From: Winogradskyella eckloniae
GTDB taxonomy: Bacteria; Bacteroidota; Bacteroidia; Flavobacteriales; Flavobacteriaceae
Direction: 5' to 3'
Assembly (NCBI RefSeq): GCF_013249045.1
Contig: NZ_JABRWP010000010.1
Span: forward strand, 62,001 to 126,000
DNA: 64,000 bases
Positions 15,952 through 26,534 of this stretch are shown piece by piece; the stretch's first letter is position 1; each line of letters begins with the position of its first letter. The notes below the pieces were generated by a model. It had not been told where the DNA came from, made no database searches, and saw nothing but the letters and a program-made list of their open reading frames with translations. The translations under genes were made by a program, and so were the position numbers.

Positions 15952-18675
15952 ATGAAGAATGTTTTAGCGCTATTATGTATAGTAATAGCAAGTAGTTCCT
16001 TTGCCCAAATAAAGCTGCAAGGTGTCGTAAAAGATAGTATAGGTACACCTTTAGAACTCGCCAATGTAATCGCAATTAACAAAGATTCTAATTCATTAGA
16101 GTCTTACGGTATAACCGATGCCAGCGGAAAATTTGTATTGTCTTTAACAAAGAATACCTTATACAATATTCAAATTAGTTATATCGGCTTAAAATCTATT
16201 GATGAAACCATACAAACAAAAGATGTCGATATAACAAGAAACTTTAGTATGGTTGCTGATAATATGCTCGATGCTGTAGAGATTACCTACGAAATGCCAG
16301 TAACTATAAAAGGAGATACATTAATCTATAATGCAGATTCCTTTAAAAATGGGTCTGAACGGAAACTAGAAGATGTCCTTAAAAAACTGCCTGGTGTAGA
16401 AATAAATGATGATGGACAAGTTGAGGTAGAAGGAAAGGTTGTAGATAAATTAATGGTTAACGGAAAAGATTTCTTTGATGGCGACTCAAAATTGGCTACA
16501 AAAAACATCCCATCTAACGCTGTTGATAAAGTACAAGTATTACGAAATTACTCGGAAGTTGGTCAGTTAAGTGGTGTGCAGAATAACCAAGATAACGTGG
16601 CAATAAATATTAAATTAAAGGAAGGTAAAGAAAACTTTTGGTTTGGTGATGTTACAGTAGGAGGAGGTGTAGCGCCTTCACCAAACGATAATTTGTATTT
16701 AGCACAGCCCAAATTATTTTATTACAGTCCAAAGTATAGTATTAATGTTATTGGAGATTTAAATAACGTAGGTGAAGTTGTATTAACAGGTAGAGACCTT
16801 AGAAATTTTGGAGGAGGATTTAGACCACCTAGTAACAATAGTGGTACAAGTATCAATCTTGGAGATAATGGATTACAAGGTCTAACCAACTTGGGAGATG
16901 CTCAAAGTATAGAATCTAAATTAGGTGCTATTAATTTTAGCTATGCACCAAATAAGGCATTAGACCTTAGTGGATTTATTATCTACAATGCCAATAGGTT
17001 AAAAACAAGACAGGAGAGTTTTGTACGTTATACAGATTCGGATTTAGGAATTCCAGATGAAGAAACAGAACAAACCGGACGAGAAGCAACCAATCAAGGC
17101 TTAGCGAAACTAAGTGCTAGTTATAAACCAAATGTAAATAACCAATTAAATTATGATGTTTTAGGTCGTATTTCTGATGACTCTGAAATGAATAATGAAT
17201 TTTCTACAGTAGTTGGTACAACCAATCAGTTAGATGAAGCAAAACCATATAGTATTAATCAAAACGTTAACTACTATTACACCCTAAATGAAACAAATAT
17301 TTTTGCTTTTGAAGCGCAACATTTATTAAAAGATGAAGATCCATTTTACAATGTTGTAGGTTTAAAAGATGAAGATGCTTTTGAAAACACTGCTAGTGCA
17401 TTAGGATTAGATGTTAACCAGAATGACTATAATCTTAATCAAGAAAGACGAATAAAATCTAATCAATTAGATGCTAAATTAGATTACTATAATATCTTAA
17501 ATTCTAAAAGTAATATCAATTTTACTTTAGGAACCATATTGAGTAATCAACAATTTGACTCTAATATATTTCAATTTTTAGATGATGGTACATTCTTTGA
17601 CCCAACAGCGACGTTAACAAATGATGGTGATTTGTTACGAAACGAAAATGATATAGAATATAATTTTAGTGATGTGTACTTAGGGCTTCATTACACCTTA
17701 AAAACAGGTAAGTTTACCATTACTCCTGGGTTTTCAGTACATGCTTATGGAAATAAAAACACGCAGTTTGGAACAACTTACGAAGATAATTTCTTAAGAT
17801 TACTTCCAGATTTTGAAACAAGAATTCAGTTTAAAAAGAGTGAAAGTTTAACCCTAAGTTATAATATGCAAAACTCCTTTACAGATGTTACGAGTTTAGC
17901 AGAAGGGTTAGTATTAAATAATTACAATAGTATACAATATGGAGAACCAAATTTGCAAAATGCACTTTCTCATAACATCAGTCTGCGTTATTTTAGCTTT
18001 AACCTTTTTAATTACACTAATGTTTTTGCGTTCTTTAACTACAATAAAAATATAGATCAAATTAGATCACTTACAGATTTTGATAATGTTATTAGAACAA
18101 GCACTTATTTTAATTCTAATTTTGCAGATGAAAGTGTGTCTACCTTTGGGCGTATACAACGTACATTTGGAAAGTTAAGAGCTAGTTTAAGAGCTAACTT
18201 TAACTATAGTAAAATAAATCAATTTGTGCAGGATGAAAGATCGGTAAATGAGAGTTTTACTCAAAGTTACACACCAGAATTGAGTACTAATTTTAGAGAG
18301 TGGCCAAACGTTACTTTAAAATACCGTCATAGTATCAGTAATACAAATCAAGGAGGCGATGATATTAAGTATACTACGAGTGCGCCATCTGTAGAGTTTG
18401 ATGCTTACATTTGGGATTCGTTAACGTTAAAAACAGATTACGCTTACACGAATCAAAGTAGTAATATTGCACCTTCAGAGTCTTACCAAACGTGGAATGC
18501 TAGTTTAGCGTATCGAAAAGATCAAGATGCTAAATGGGAATACCAAATTAAAGCAAGTAACCTTTTAAACATAGATTCTAACGTAAATAATGGGTCTAGT
18601 AATATTTCGGTTTACAGTTCTGAAACCTTTATTTTGCCAAGGTTTATTACTTTTAGATTGACTTATACTTTGTAA
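15952..18675 (+). CDS. Outer-membrane beta-barrel protein with carboxypeptidase-regulatory-like N-terminal domain
   Basis: The 907-aa protein has a signal peptide (ending ASSSFAQ), a carboxypeptidase-regulatory-like beta-sandwich at about residues 22-100 (LQGVVKDSIGTPLELANVIA), and then a plug-like region (LEDVLKKLPGVEINDDGQVEV). About 650 residues of alternating amphipathic strands follow, ending in FRLTYTL with a terminal aromatic/Leu typical of barrels. It resembles TonB-receptor-like proteins with the CarboxypepD_reg and OMP_b-brl_3 architecture, but no clear TonB box is visible. It is the third gene facing the two-component operon, and a GGTTAACC lies 48 bases before its start. Confidence 0.85.
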   Translation: MKNVLALLCIVIASSSFAQIKLQGVVKDSIGTPLELANVIAINKDSNSLESYGITDASGKFVLSLTKNTLYNIQISYIGLKSIDETIQTKDVDITRNFSMVADNMLDAVEITYEMPVTIKGDTLIYNADSFKNGSERKLEDVLKKLPGVEINDDGQVEVEGKVVDKLMVNGKDFFDGDSKLATKNIPSNAVDKVQVLRNYSEVGQLSGVQNNQDNVAINIKLKEGKENFWFGDVTVGGGVAPSPNDNLYLAQPKLFYYSPKYSINVIGDLNNVGEVVLTGRDLRNFGGGFRPPSNNSGTSINLGDNGLQGLTNLGDAQSIESKLGAINFSYAPNKALDLSGFIIYNANRLKTRQESFVRYTDSDLGIPDEETEQTGREATNQGLAKLSASYKPNVNNQLNYDVLGRISDDSEMNNEFSTVVGTTNQLDEAKPYSINQNVNYYYTLNETNIFAFEAQHLLKDEDPFYNVVGLKDEDAFENTASALGLDVNQNDYNLNQERRIKSNQLDAKLDYYNILNSKSNINFTLGTILSNQQFDSNIFQFLDDGTFFDPTATLTNDGDLLRNENDIEYNFSDVYLGLHYTLKTGKFTITPGFSVHAYGNKNTQFGTTYEDNFLRLLPDFETRIQFKKSESLTLSYNMQNSFTDVTSLAEGLVLNNYNSIQYGEPNLQNALSHNISLRYFSFNLFNYTNVFAFFNYNKNIDQIRSLTDFDNVIRTSTYFNSNFADESVSTFGRIQRTFGKLRASLRANFNYSKINQFVQDERSVNESFTQSYTPELSTNFREWPNVTLKYRHSISNTNQGGDDIKYTTSAPSVEFDAYIWDSLTLKTDYAYTNQSSNIAPSESYQTWNASLAYRKDQDAKWEYQIKASNLLNIDSNVNNGSSNISVYSSETFILPRFITFRLTYTL

Positions 18676-18699
18676 ATATTTTAATTTTTAAAATTGAAA

Positions 18700-18737
18700 A
18701 GCTTTCAATTCATATATAGAATTGAAGGCTTTTTTTA
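18700..18737. terminator. Terminator between convergent genes
   Basis: AGCTTTCAATT (18700-18710) pairs with AATTGAAGGCT (18720-18730), 11 pairs including one G-U, followed by seven T residues on the plus strand. A-rich sequence on the other side may let it work in both directions between the barrel gene and the broken lipoprotein gene. Confidence 0.75.
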
Positions 18738-18752
18738 TTTTTTTATAGATTT

Positions 18753-20573
18753 TTAATAATCTCTCAAAACGTGTACAACACCATTTATAGTATGTTGAGT
18801 ATCATCAAAAATTTCGAAATCTCCACTGAAATTAATATCTATATACTCACCAACAGCTCCAAGAGAAGTTAGGTTGTATGTAATATTGTCTGTAGAAGCC
18901 ATGTTTAAACACTCTCGAAGCGTAAAACCTGTGTCACTTCTGTCATTTGTGTTATACCAATCTAAAAAGTCATAAGTCCCTTCATAATTTGAATCATTTA
19001 AAGCTCCAAACATAAAAAAGCAAATTTCATTATCTTGAACTGGATAATATGCAATTTTAAGTTCTGGATGAATATGATAAGAAGTTGACGGAATTACATC
19101 AAGAATAGCAGTGAAATTACCTGTAAAAGAAACCAAATCTTCATTGTCAATTCTATATTGAATAAATTCTGTGATAGTATTACAGGCACTAATAGTTCCA
19201 ATATTAGTTAAAGGTGTAGTAAACGTATAGTTGATATTATCCGTGGTTTGAAGATTTAAAAAATCACTACCTTTAATTTGGAATGTATTATCATCAGTAC
19301 AACGTAATAAATTAATTTCAAATGTACCATCATCAACAGTATTAGTGAATGTTTGATTTGCATAGAACAATTGTACATAGCCATCAGTTACCATATTGTC
19401 ATTACAGGTGTAAAAGTTTCCGATAATAGATTCAACAACAATATCGTCATTTTCTGGTAAAGTAACTGTGATACTAGAATCTGAATTAAATGGCCCTATG
19501 ATATCAGAAAATAAAGTTTCATTATCACAAGGATCATAACTGTAAATATCTATTTCTAACGATTCTCCACTAGGTACCATTCCGCAAAGCTCACCTTGGT
19601 TATTTATATAGCCTGTACGAGCACCATAAGTAGCACTTGTAATAGTAACAGCAAGGTTCCTTAATAAGTTGTTTTCAATGTCTGTAGTTGTAACACAAAG
19701 CGCAATAGTTTCAGCAGGAATATCCCAATTCCAAAAAGAGAAATGAGATACAGTGCCAACATACATATTGCCTTGCAACGTTGCTTCTCCTTCTTCTTTC
19801 CAATAGCCATTCACTTCATCAAAATACCATAATGGAATCGTTGCAGGTGCAATAGACATTAAACTGGCATCAACCTGTATTTTAATTTCAGAAGTAGAGC
19901 CTTCTGCTAAATTTAATTCTTCTCCACCAGAACCTCTTAATTCTACAGCCAGCATGCCAAGAGTCTGTAACATACGTTCTGCACCTTCTTCATTTTGAGC
20001 ATATAACATACCAGGCATTTGTATCGTCATATCTTCATTTACAGGGTCTAAATGATGCATTATAATATCTACCGATCCAAAGTAAGCAGAGCCATCTTCT
20101 TCAATAAAATTGCCATCAAAGCTAACCGAACTTCCATTTGCTAAAGATACAGTTTCACTATTACCTCTATTTACTGTGCCAACGATGTTAGCCTCTAATA
20201 GCATAATTGTAACTTTATTCGTTCCGTTAGATGGTATTATGCTGCGAGATCCATGAATATAGCCTATTTTATCTGCTTTGATGTAACCAAAACGTTCTTT
20301 TACATTGGCATCTTTAATTAAAAACACACCATTATTATCTGTAATAGCTGTGTCATTGCCTATAGTAATTGTAACACCTTCAATTGGGTTATTGTTAGTG
20401 TCAACGATGTTGCCTAGAAAATCTCTTGAAATGGTATTTCCAAAGTATTCAGAAAATGTATTTGGGATTATTTCCTATTGATCTCCTCCTGGATTTCCAT
20501 CATCTTTTTCACAAGAGTTAAATGAAAGATAAAATAATAGAAGAATTGTAAGTAAAACTTTGTTTGATTTCAT
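18753..20573 (-). pseudogene. Lipoprotein with carboxypeptidase-regulatory-like domain, interrupted by an in-frame TAG
   Basis: Reading the minus strand from ATG at 20573 gives a lipoprotein signal (MKSNKVLLTILLLFYLSFNSC, Cys21), then EKDDGNPGGDQ and a TAG at 20477-20475 as codon 33. The same frame then stays open to 18753 for 573 codons with clearly coding content: GNIVDTNNNPIEGVTITIGN is a carboxypeptidase-regulatory-like domain, followed by a long beta-rich region with HFSFWNWDIPAE. One substitution therefore separates the export signal from the body. Without it the protein would be 606 aa. Internal initiation (GTG at 20327) would give a 524-aa product without a signal. A sequencing error, recent pseudogenisation or stop readthrough are all possible. 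Confidence 0.8.
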
Positions 20574-20649
20574 AGCTGATTATCTGTGGTTATATTCAAT
20601 AGATTGGAAAAGCTCAAAATGGTTGCGTCTAAATTCTTACAACAAAAAA

Positions 20650-20678
20650 AGAACCTCATAAAATTATTATGAGGTTCT
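20650..20678 (-). terminator. Terminator of the membrane pyrophosphatase gene
   Basis: AGAACCTCATAA (20650-20661) and TTATGAGGTTCT (20667-20678) form a perfect 12-bp stem with a five-base loop. On the minus strand it is followed by seven T residues, as expected for termination of the gene ending at 20708. Confidence 0.85.
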
Positions 20679-20707
20679 ATATTAAAGTATAATTATGTTG
20701 ACTACTA

Positions 20708-23125
20708 TTATTTAGAAATATCAACACTTTCTATAGTTCTTTTAGTCTTGCCATCAGAATTGTTTATAGATGTTTCAAAAGCAGCTAATTCTTGTTTTAC
20801 TTCGGCTTCTGTACCTTCAAAAATAATAGTTTCTACAACCTTTTTTCCATTCTTAATCGTGGAATAGTCAACAGTAGCTTTTGCTAAATCTTGCGAAGCA
20901 ATAGTCATTTCTATAGAAACGTCTTCTTCATTGCTAGCTAAACCAGTTTCTTCAGTGTGTCCTCCTAAAATAGGAGCAATCACTAAACCAATTAAACAGG
21001 TCAATTTAATTAAGATGTTCATTGATGGCCCTGAAGTATCTTTAAAAGGATCACCAACAGTATCACCAGTTACAGCAGCTTTATGTGCTTCAGAACCTTT
21101 ATAGGTCATTTCTCCATTGATTTCTACTCCAGCTTCAAAAGATTTCTTTGCGTTGTCCCAAGCACCACCTGCATTGTTTTGGAAAATTGCCCATAGTACA
21201 CCAGAAACAGTTACACCAGCCATATAGCCACCTAACATTTCTGCAATGGCTAAAGAATCCATTCCAAAAATCATTGGAACAAAAGCGATAATTAAAGGGA
21301 AACCAATAGTTAATAAACCAGGTAACATCATCTCTTTTAAAGATGCTTTAGTAGAAATCGCAACACATTTGTCATATTCTGGTTTTCCAGTACCTTCCAT
21401 AATTCCAGGAATGTCTTTAAACTGACGACGTACTTCATGTACCATTTCCATGGCTGCTTTTCCTACGGCATTCATAGCTAAAGCAGAAAATACGACAGGT
21501 ACCATTCCACCAACAAATAACATTGCTAAAACAGGTGCTTTAAATATATTAATACCGTCAATACCAGTAAAAGTTACGTAAGCAGCAAATAAGGCTAAAG
21601 ATGTTAATGCCGCAGACGCAATGGCAAAGCCTTTTCCTGTTGCTGCAGTGGTATTACCAACTGAATCTAAAATATCTGTACGTTCTCTTACTATTGGTTC
21701 TTGTTCACTCATTTCTGCAATACCTCCAGCATTATCAGATATTGGTCCAAATGCATCAATAGCTAATTGCATTGCAGTTGTTGCCATCATGGCAGAGGCC
21801 GCTAATGCTACTCCATAAAATCCTGCAAATGCATAAGATGCCCAAATTGCACCTGCAAATAAGAGAACAGAAGGGAAGGTTGAAATCATTCCTGTTGCTA
21901 ATCCTGAAATTATATTAGTACCAGCACCTGTAGATGATTGTTGTACAATTTTTAAAATAGGACGTTTCCCTAATCCTGTGTAGTACTCAGTAACAGATGA
22001 AATAACAGCACCAACAAATAAACCTACTAAGGTGGCGTAGAAAACGCGCATTGCAGAAATATCAACTAAACCTTCACCAAAGAATTCCATACGCATGGTT
22101 TCTGGTAACATATATTTACATAACCCAAAACAGGCTAGAGCAACTAAAATAATAGACGTCCAGTTACCTTTATTTAAAGCTCCCATGACTTGAGATTCTT
22201 TAGCCTCATTGTTATTTATTTTTACCAGCATTGTGCCTATAATTGATATAATAATACCTACACCAGCAATGGCCATAGGTAACAAGATAGGACCAATACC
22301 ACCAAATGCATCAGAGATTGCGCCTCCCATATCTTTTATAACATAGTTTCCTAAAACCATAGCTGCTAAAACAGTTGCGACATAAGAGCCAAATAAATCT
22401 GCTCCCATACCAGCGACATCACCAACATTATCACCTACGTTATCTGCAATAGTAGCAGGATTACGAGGATCATCCTCTGGAATACCTGCTTCAACCTTAC
22501 CTACTAAATCGGCTCCAACATCGGCAGCTTTTGTATAAATTCCACCACCAACTCTAGCAAATAAAGCGATAGATTCTGCACCTAAAGAAAAACCAGCTAA
22601 TGTTTCTAATACAATGGTCATATCCATGGTGTTGGTCCAAACGCCACCCATAAATACATGGAAAAAAACGATAAAGAAAACAGTTAATCCTAATACGGCT
22701 AAACCCGCAACACCTAGTCCCATAACTGTACCACCTCCAAAAGAAATTTTTAGTGCATTTGGTAAACTTGTACGTGCAGCTTGTGTTGTTCTAACATTGG
22801 TTTTGGTTGCTATTTTCATACCTATATTTCCAGCAAAGGCAGAAAAGACAGCTCCGAATATAAATGCGATGACGATTAACCAATGTGTGGTTGGTACTAT
22901 AAAAGACACAATGGCAAGAAGTATACTTACTATGACAACAAATATACCTAGTAATTTGTATTCTGCATTTAAAAAGGCTAGAGCACCTTCATAAATATGA
23001 TCTGAAATCTCTTTCATTTTGCCGTTCCCAGCATCTTGCTTCATTACCCATGCTTGTTTAATTATCATATAAATTAAACCTAAAGCTGCCAAAGCTATTG
23101 GCATATAAATCATCATTGATTCCAT
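20708..23125 (-). CDS. hppA: Membrane-bound ion-pumping pyrophosphatase, K+-dependent type
   Basis: The 805-aa, about 16-helix protein hydrolyses pyrophosphate and pumps Na+ and/or H+ across the membrane. The pyrophosphate-binding signature [21 protein letters not shown] is followed by [15 protein letters not shown]. The cation-type determinant reads [10 protein letters not shown]. An Ala here (rather than Lys) is the mark of K+-dependent enzymes, which include the Na+ pumps. The C-terminal 75 residues are a soluble extension (from about GHTEETG to the end) with repeated acidic strands. A soluble pyrophosphatase gene lies immediately upstream with its own terminator. Confidence 0.93.
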   Translation of the reverse strand: MESMMIYMPIALAALGLIYMIIKQAWVMKQDAGNGKMKEISDHIYEGALAFLNAEYKLLGIFVVIVSILLAIVSFIVPTTHWLIVIAFIFGAVFSAFAGNIGMKIATKTNVRTTQAARTSLPNALKISFGGGTVMGLGVAGLAVLGLTVFFIVFFHVFMGGVWTNTMDMTIVLETLAGFSLGAESIALFARVGGGIYTKAADVGADLVGKVEAGIPEDDPRNPATIADNVGDNVGDVAGMGADLFGSYVATVLAAMVLGNYVIKDMGGAISDAFGGIGPILLPMAIAGVGIIISIIGTMLVKINNNEAKESQVMGALNKGNWTSIILVALACFGLCKYMLPETMRMEFFGEGLVDISAMRVFYATLVGLFVGAVISSVTEYYTGLGKRPILKIVQQSSTGAGTNIISGLATGMISTFPSVLLFAGAIWASYAFAGFYGVALAASAMMATTAMQLAIDAFGPISDNAGGIAEMSEQEPIVRERTDILDSVGNTTAATGKGFAIASAALTSLALFAAYVTFTGIDGINIFKAPVLAMLFVGGMVPVVFSALAMNAVGKAAMEMVHEVRRQFKDIPGIMEGTGKPEYDKCVAISTKASLKEMMLPGLLTIGFPLIIAFVPMIFGMDSLAIAEMLGGYMAGVTVSGVLWAIFQNNAGGAWDNAKKSFEAGVEINGEMTYKGSEAHKAAVTGDTVGDPFKDTSGPSMNILIKLTCLIGLVIAPILGGHTEETGLASNEEDVSIEMTIASQDLAKATVDYSTIKNGKKVVETIIFEGTEAEVKQELAAFETSINNSDGKTKRTIESVDISK

Positions 23126-23189
23126 ACGTTTTTTAAATTTTGATTAGTTTTTTGCTCGGCAAAAGTAGTAAAATGAATCAAATTTTACG

Positions 23190-23225
23190 AAAAAAGCAAT
23201 ATCAATTACTTGATATTGCTTTTTT
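23190..23225. terminator. Bidirectional terminator between ppa and hppA
   Basis: AAAAAAGCAATATCAA (23190-23205) and its perfect complement (23210-23225) form a 16-bp stem with loop TTAC, with A and T runs at the flanks. It separates the two pyrophosphatase genes on the same strand, so they are probably transcribed separately. Confidence 0.85.
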
Positions 23226-23283
23226 GATAATTTAATGGGTAAATATTTATAATTCCGAAAACGATGTAGTTTCGGCAATTTTA

Positions 23284-23811
23284 TTAAATAGTGAATGTAC
23301 GTTTCTTTTTGTGTTCACTTTCGTCGTAACGCTTAACACATTCCTGATAAATTTGTACAGCCTCTTCTGCATTTCCCCAATCACCTACATCTACTTTCTT
23401 TTTTTCTAAGTCCTTGTAAACTCTAAAAAAGTGTTCAATTTCTTTTAATCGATGTGGATTTAGGTCACTTATATCTTTATTATTACTCCATATAGGATCT
23501 GATACTGGCACGCAGATTATTTTTTCATCTGGCCCTTTTTCATCGGTCATATGAAAAACGCCAATTGGACGCACTTCCATAACGACCATTGGAAAAGTAG
23601 GTTGATGACCTAATACTAAAACATCTAAAGGATCACTATCTAGTGCTAACGTTTCAGGTATAAAACCGTAATCACCTGGATACATCATAGAAGAGAAAAG
23701 CATACGGTCAAAACGGATTTTATGTAATGTAAAATCGTATTCGTATTTATTTCGACTTCCTTTAGGGATTTCAATTAAGACATCAAAGGTTATTTCTGGA
23801 GTTTCAGACAT
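23284..23811 (-). CDS. ppa: Soluble inorganic pyrophosphatase, family I
   Basis: The 175-aa cytosolic enzyme hydrolyses pyrophosphate to phosphate with Mg2+. Family I markers are EIPKGSRNKYEYD, YPGDYGFIPETLALDSDPLDVLVLG containing the metal-binding Asp cluster DSDPLDV, and EHFFRVYKDLEKKKV. Length is normal. The membrane pyrophosphatase gene lies downstream across a terminator, so this genome keeps both a heat-dissipating and an energy-conserving pyrophosphatase side by side. Confidence 0.95.
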   Translation of the reverse strand: MSETPEITFDVLIEIPKGSRNKYEYDFTLHKIRFDRMLFSSMMYPGDYGFIPETLALDSDPLDVLVLGHQPTFPMVVMEVRPIGVFHMTDEKGPDEKIICVPVSDPIWSNNKDISDLNPHRLKEIEHFFRVYKDLEKKKVDVGDWGNAEEAVQIYQECVKRYDESEHKKKRTFTI

Positions 23812-23937
23812 GTTAAATTTATTTAATTATTTACAAAAAGAATACCTTTTTTAATTGCGTAATTCTTACTTTAATTTAGAGTGTAAATATAACGTAATGT
23901 GGTGTTTTTGCCAAAGGAATGGCTGGCATAATTAATT

Positions 23938-26448
23938 CTAAAAATAAAACCCAAAACTACCAGTGATTCCAAATCTTCTGGCATCTACATGGTCTAAGTA
24001 ATTGCCTCTAAAGTTAAAATCTAATCGCAATACTTTAAAAATGTTGGCAACACCAAAGCTGTATTCGTAATACATTCTGCTGTCTGGTGCTATTAAAGGA
24101 ATTTCAACAGGATTGCCTGTTGTGTTTAATGCTATGTTATCATCTGATAATTCTCCCCAAACACCTCGTAAGCCTAATATAGCTCTAAGGTTATATTTTT
24201 TTAAGAACGGAATTCGAGAGAAAATACGTCCATTAAAATTATGTTCTAAATGTACGGAACTATAGGTGTCCGTTACAAATTCATAAAAATCTAACTGAGG
24301 AAAGGTATTATATATAGAAAAATAGGTTTGGTTACCTGGTACTACATTAAGTAAGGCAAGTGGAACATCACCAAAGGTTTTGCCAGCCTCTATAGAGGTT
24401 GTTAGTCGGCCAAATCCTCCAATTTGCCATGGTTGAATATAAGAAAACTGAACTTTGGTATAATCAAAATCACTACTAAACCAATTGCGATCACCTCGAC
24501 TGATCTGTGCAAATAATCGTGCAAAATTACTGTTCTTTTCTCTGCGCTCTACTCCAAATCCTGTCATTTCTCGGTTAGGGAAATAGGATAGGGATAAGCG
24601 CGATTCAAATTGGTTTATTTCTGAAGAAATACCAGTATTTGATTCAATATCATTATAATCTAAACTAAAGGTTGGTGAAGCAGAACGAAGTTGTCTATAG
24701 CTTCCGTCTAACCGTATTTCAAAATTTCTTGCTGGTTCTACGGAAATTCCTAGGTTGGTTAATCTAATGCTTGTGAGTTTGTCATTAGAGCCTGTCCCTA
24801 TAATTGATGACGATGCTAAACTTCTGCCTAAAACGTCGGTAGAACTTGTGAGGCTTGCTCCAATTTGTTCTACATCTCGTCTATTTCCTCCAAAAATTGT
24901 GAGTCTGCTTCGCTTGTTCAATAACCATTTACCTGAAATGCCGTATTTAAATTTATCGTCTTTAAAGCCATATGCTAAAAAACCTTCTATTCGCCATAAA
25001 TCGTTAGGACCAAAGTAGGTTCTTCCTCCTGTTCTTAGTCTAATACCTTCTACTTCGTTATAGCCAAAGGTTGAGAAAATTGGACCATAATCGAGATTTA
25101 AACTTGGGAATTCAATATAACCTGAAGCTAAAATACTTCCTAAGTTATACATTCTTTTGAATTTTTTTACAGTTTTTAGGGTGTCTAGCATTTTATAAAC
25201 GCCTTTCTCATCCTTACTTAATTCTTCTAATCTATTTGTTTCCCAAAAGTCATCTTCTCTATTGTAAACGTCTTCTTCATAATTATAGACGACCTTGTCA
25301 TAGTATTTTTCATCTTTTTCCTGGTCAAATTTATAATTGTCATATATCGTAGTACGTTTTCCGTAGATACCTCGAGATTTCTCTTTTTTATTCATGGAAA
25401 AGTCAGACAAGAAATAATCGCGTTTTATGAGAAATAATGAATCATTTAATACATCAAATTCTTGTTCTATATAGATTTCTTTTACCCAATTGATATTGGC
25501 ACTTTTTGAAGCTTGTAGATTGATTTCTTTAATTGCATATGTAGAATCATTTACCCAGAAATCGCCTTTAAAGGTTAGTTCGTTTTTCCGTCTTGGGTAG
25601 TATATAATATTATAACACCATCTGTTATCTATAAAGGCACTGTCGGATAATACATAATTATAGGTTTGTACACCTGTTCTGCTTAAAGGGCTTACAAAAC
25701 TCTTATCAAAAAACTTTAAGTAATTGTCATAGACACTATATTCTGAATAGAGATCATCAATAAAATCAATAATTATCTGATTGTTACTGAAACCAGAATT
25801 TTTATTTCCAATTAAGTCTTCACGTTCTTTGTTAATGACATTATCTCCTGCGATTTTTTTTACGGATTCATTTAAGAAAATAGGAAGGTAGGTTTTTCCG
25901 GTAACGTTAGAAGTGTCTACCTCTTCAAAAACAAATTCCATCCCTTTAAAAAGCTTACTTTTAATTAAAGCGCTATCAATAGTATTGAGATCGAACTCTA
26001 CTTTTTCGTATTGATCGTATTCGTATTGTTTAAACTGACTTAATCCATTTGCGCGTTTACGTTCCCATATTTTCTTTAGAATTCGTATTGCGGGATTTTC
26101 TGATGCTTTTTTAGATTGTTTTCCAGTTACAATTAAAACTTCATCTAACGAAGATTCTTCTTCTATTAGCGTAAACTTTAGCTCGTAATTAATCCTTTTT
26201 GTTAACGGAATTTCGATGGTTTTAAAACCAACAAATGATATCACTACGGTTTCCCAGTTTTCTTCAGATTCTAAATAAAATTTACCATCTTCATTAGTAA
26301 TGGTTCCTATTGTAGACCCTTTAAACATAACATTGGCAAAAGGAATAGGAGTGTTGCCCTCATCAATGACATGACCGCTTACTTTTGTTTGCCCAAAGGC
26401 AGAGAAAAGACTGAGTCCAAAAAAAATAAAAAGTAGTTTCAATTTCAT
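23938..26448 (-). CDS. DUF5686-type outer-membrane protein with carboxypeptidase-regulatory-like domain
   Basis: The 836-aa protein has a signal peptide (MKLKLLFIFFGLSLFSAFGQ), a carboxypeptidase-regulatory-like domain at about 22-95 (VSGHVIDEGNTPIPFANVMF), and then a long region with PAIRILKKIWERKRANG typical of the DUF5686 family. The C-terminal 350 residues are strand-rich and end in GITGSFGFYF, a barrel-like terminus with a final Phe. These proteins are common in Bacteroidota outer membranes and their function is not established. It follows pdhB on the same strand but with a terminator between. Confidence 0.82.
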   Translation of the reverse strand: MKLKLLFIFFGLSLFSAFGQTKVSGHVIDEGNTPIPFANVMFKGSTIGTITNEDGKFYLESEENWETVVISFVGFKTIEIPLTKRINYELKFTLIEEESSLDEVLIVTGKQSKKASENPAIRILKKIWERKRANGLSQFKQYEYDQYEKVEFDLNTIDSALIKSKLFKGMEFVFEEVDTSNVTGKTYLPIFLNESVKKIAGDNVINKEREDLIGNKNSGFSNNQIIIDFIDDLYSEYSVYDNYLKFFDKSFVSPLSRTGVQTYNYVLSDSAFIDNRWCYNIIYYPRRKNELTFKGDFWVNDSTYAIKEINLQASKSANINWVKEIYIEQEFDVLNDSLFLIKRDYFLSDFSMNKKEKSRGIYGKRTTIYDNYKFDQEKDEKYYDKVVYNYEEDVYNREDDFWETNRLEELSKDEKGVYKMLDTLKTVKKFKRMYNLGSILASGYIEFPSLNLDYGPIFSTFGYNEVEGIRLRTGGRTYFGPNDLWRIEGFLAYGFKDDKFKYGISGKWLLNKRSRLTIFGGNRRDVEQIGASLTSSTDVLGRSLASSSIIGTGSNDKLTSIRLTNLGISVEPARNFEIRLDGSYRQLRSASPTFSLDYNDIESNTGISSEINQFESRLSLSYFPNREMTGFGVERREKNSNFARLFAQISRGDRNWFSSDFDYTKVQFSYIQPWQIGGFGRLTTSIEAGKTFGDVPLALLNVVPGNQTYFSIYNTFPQLDFYEFVTDTYSSVHLEHNFNGRIFSRIPFLKKYNLRAILGLRGVWGELSDDNIALNTTGNPVEIPLIAPDSRMYYEYSFGVANIFKVLRLDFNFRGNYLDHVDARRFGITGSFGFYF

Positions 26449-26458
26449 AATAAAAAAT

Positions 26459-26512
26459 AAACTTCATCAACAACCATGCTAATTTAATTGCTTAGGGTTG
26501 TTAATGAAGTTT
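26459..26512 (-). terminator. Terminator hairpin downstream of pdhB
   Basis: AAACTTCAT-CA-ACAACC (26459-26475) pairs with GGTTGT-TA-ATGAAGTTT (26496-26512). On the minus-strand RNA the central position is a G-U pair, giving a 17-bp stem followed by a T-rich stretch. On the plus strand it would be a mismatch, which marks the minus strand as the functional one. Confidence 0.7.
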
Positions 26513-26534
26513 ATAAAACGCAGAATTCTGCAAT

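Noticed and set aside
22614-22994. A 126-codon plus-strand frame inside hppA
   Set aside because: Antisense to conserved membrane helices; the composition is a mirror of the hydrophobic protein.
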